Origin: Amycolatopsis albispora
Lineage (GTDB): Bacteria > Actinomycetota > Actinomycetes > Mycobacteriales > Pseudonocardiaceae
NCBI RefSeq assembly: GCF_003312875.1
Contig: NZ_CP015163.1
Location: 2,480,001 to 2,544,000 of the forward strand
Length of the DNA: 64,000 bases
Direction: 5' to 3'
Shown here: positions 63,279 through 64,000 of the stretch, in pieces
Layout of the letters: every line of letters starts with the position of its first letter
How positions within the stretch are numbered: position 1 is the first letter of the stretch
Made by a program: the position numbers and the translations under genes
The notes under the pieces: generated by a model
What the model was told of the DNA's origin: nothing
The model's input: the letters and a program-made list of their open reading frames with translations, nothing else
Databases searched by the model: none

Positions 63279-64000
63279 CAGCCACCCCCGAGCACGGAGT
63301 TCAGGCCGAGCCCGTCCACCGCGCCGGGCGGGAACGGGATGGGGTTGACGATGCCCGCGCCCGAGCACAGCGGAATCGGGTACTGCCGGCAAAGCTCGTA
63401 GGCACCGGGCAGCTGGGACAGGTTCGTGGAGATGTTCAGCCGGATCCGCAGCCTGCCGTCCGGGGTGACCGCGCGCCCGAAGTTGTCGAACGCCAGCGGC
63501 GCGGTGTCCAGGATTTCGGTGAGCTGGCCCTGGTGCGCCAGGATCGTGGTGCTCAGCTCGCTCAGCCGCGCCAGATCACCGGTCAGCGGCTGCCCGTGCT
63601 GCTCGATCAGGCCGGACACCTGGCGCAGCGCTTCGGCGAGCTGGGTCACCGAAGCCGAGATGGTGCCGCGCTGCGCGCCGAACAGCTCCGCCGCCTGGCT
63701 CACCGAACCGCTCAGCGAGTCCACAGTGGACTTGTGCTCGCCGAGCACGGCGACCAGCCGGTCCAGCGAGCCGAGCAGCCCGGTCAGGTCGCCGGAGTGC
63801 CCGGCCAGCAGCTCCGAGGCCTGGGAGATGTCGTGCACCGCGTCCCGGAGCTTCGCACCGTTGCCGTCGAGCGCGTTCGCTCCATTGTGGACGGCCTGCC
63901 CCAGCGAGCCGTCCCCGGCCGCGACCAGCAGCGTGTCCAGCGAGCGCACCAGGTCGTCCCAGGCCAGCGGCGCGTGCGTGCGCTCCACCGGGATCACCGT
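63278..64000 (-). CDS. MCE-family protein, MceD position, C-terminal fragment
   Basis: The last 240 codons are inside the window; the gene continues past the right edge. Only the tunnel-forming helical region is seen (LVRSLDTLLVAAGDGSLGQA, LSGSVSQAAELFGAQRGTIS) and a Pro-rich end, NPIPFPPGAVDGLGLNSVLG. The MCE domain is beyond the edge. Its stop shares a base with the MceE-like ATG (TGATG). By gene order it should be mceD. Confidence 0.88.
   Translation of the reverse strand, partial: TVIPVERTHAPLAWDDLVRSLDTLLVAAGDGSLGQAVHNGANALDGNGAKLRDAVHDISQASELLAGHSGDLTGLLGSLDRLVAVLGEHKSTVDSLSGSVSQAAELFGAQRGTISASVTQLAEALRQVSGLIEQHGQPLTGDLARLSELSTTILAHQGQLTEILDTAPLAFDNFGRAVTPDGRLRIRLNISTNLSQLPGAYELCRQYPIPLCSGAGIVNPIPFPPGAVDGLGLNSVLGGG

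Overview
The window is about 70% GC, codes densely on both strands and uses GTG starts freely. It carries an SsgA-like sporulation/division regulator, a Ku protein, a Mce operon, ECF sigma factors, streptogrisin-type secreted proteases and two encapsulin shell genes. This points to a filamentous actinomycete, most likely of the Pseudonocardiaceae (Amycolatopsis-like); that placement is inference from gene content, not a database match. I see no tRNA, rRNA, insertion sequence, prophage or CRISPR array.

Layout. 1-3390, all minus: start of an ABC-F-like ATPase behind an ArsR metal sensor, a secreted TAP-like peptidase, and an ECF sigma/zinc anti-sigma pair. 3615-8381: a membrane GGDEF + HD-GYP protein, a TenA-fold protein, an SsgA-like protein, and a DUF4239 membrane protein coupled to a proline-rich anchored protein. 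8382-9234 is an 850-bp gap without a convincing gene. 9235-13177 is the highlight: two tandem family 2B encapsulin shell genes of exactly equal length (471 codons each) with a polyprenyl diphosphate synthase 15 bp behind them, closed by a perfect 25-bp inverted repeat. 13331-17574 is a separate operon with its own leaderless-type promoter: a class IV aminotransferase and two proteins I do not recognise. 17585-25450: a J-domain/NERD membrane protein, secreted SGNH hydrolase, PLP deaminase, MFS exporter, GH16 glucanase, universal stress protein, a small Cys-rich protein and Ku. 25590-29896: TetR, ABC transporter and two-component system in one direction. 30060-35534: a giant single-chain biotin-dependent acyl-CoA carboxylase. 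35509-42687: GT87 mannosyltransferase, a second NarL-type two-component system, DinB with a LexA box, a secreted VanY-like protein, DUF1992, an imine-reductase-like enzyme and a methyltransferase. 42791-43997: a PheS-related ligase preceded by a leader peptide and mutually exclusive hairpins. 44112-47534: DUF742 protein, a receptor Ser/Thr kinase with an altered catalytic loop, and an FHA protein whose paralogue lies at 57156. 47536-60429: an unknown protein, two S1 proteases, an ECF41 sigma factor, MFS symporter, LysR, amidase, NADH-dehydrogenase-like flavoprotein, PspC, SnoaL-like protein and TetR. 60440-64000: the distal end of a Mce operon.

How it fits together. The encapsulin locus is a self-contained compartment: two shell paralogues, each with a cyclic-nucleotide-binding-like insertion, and one candidate cargo enzyme that would make a C15-C20-range or longer prenyl diphosphate. 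A strong hairpin between the two shell genes, and a near-identical 186-bp tract shared by them, suggest that shell stoichiometry and homogenisation both matter. The second system worth attention is the leader-controlled PheS-like ligase. Most of the remaining genes are ordinary actinobacterial envelope, signalling and stress functions.
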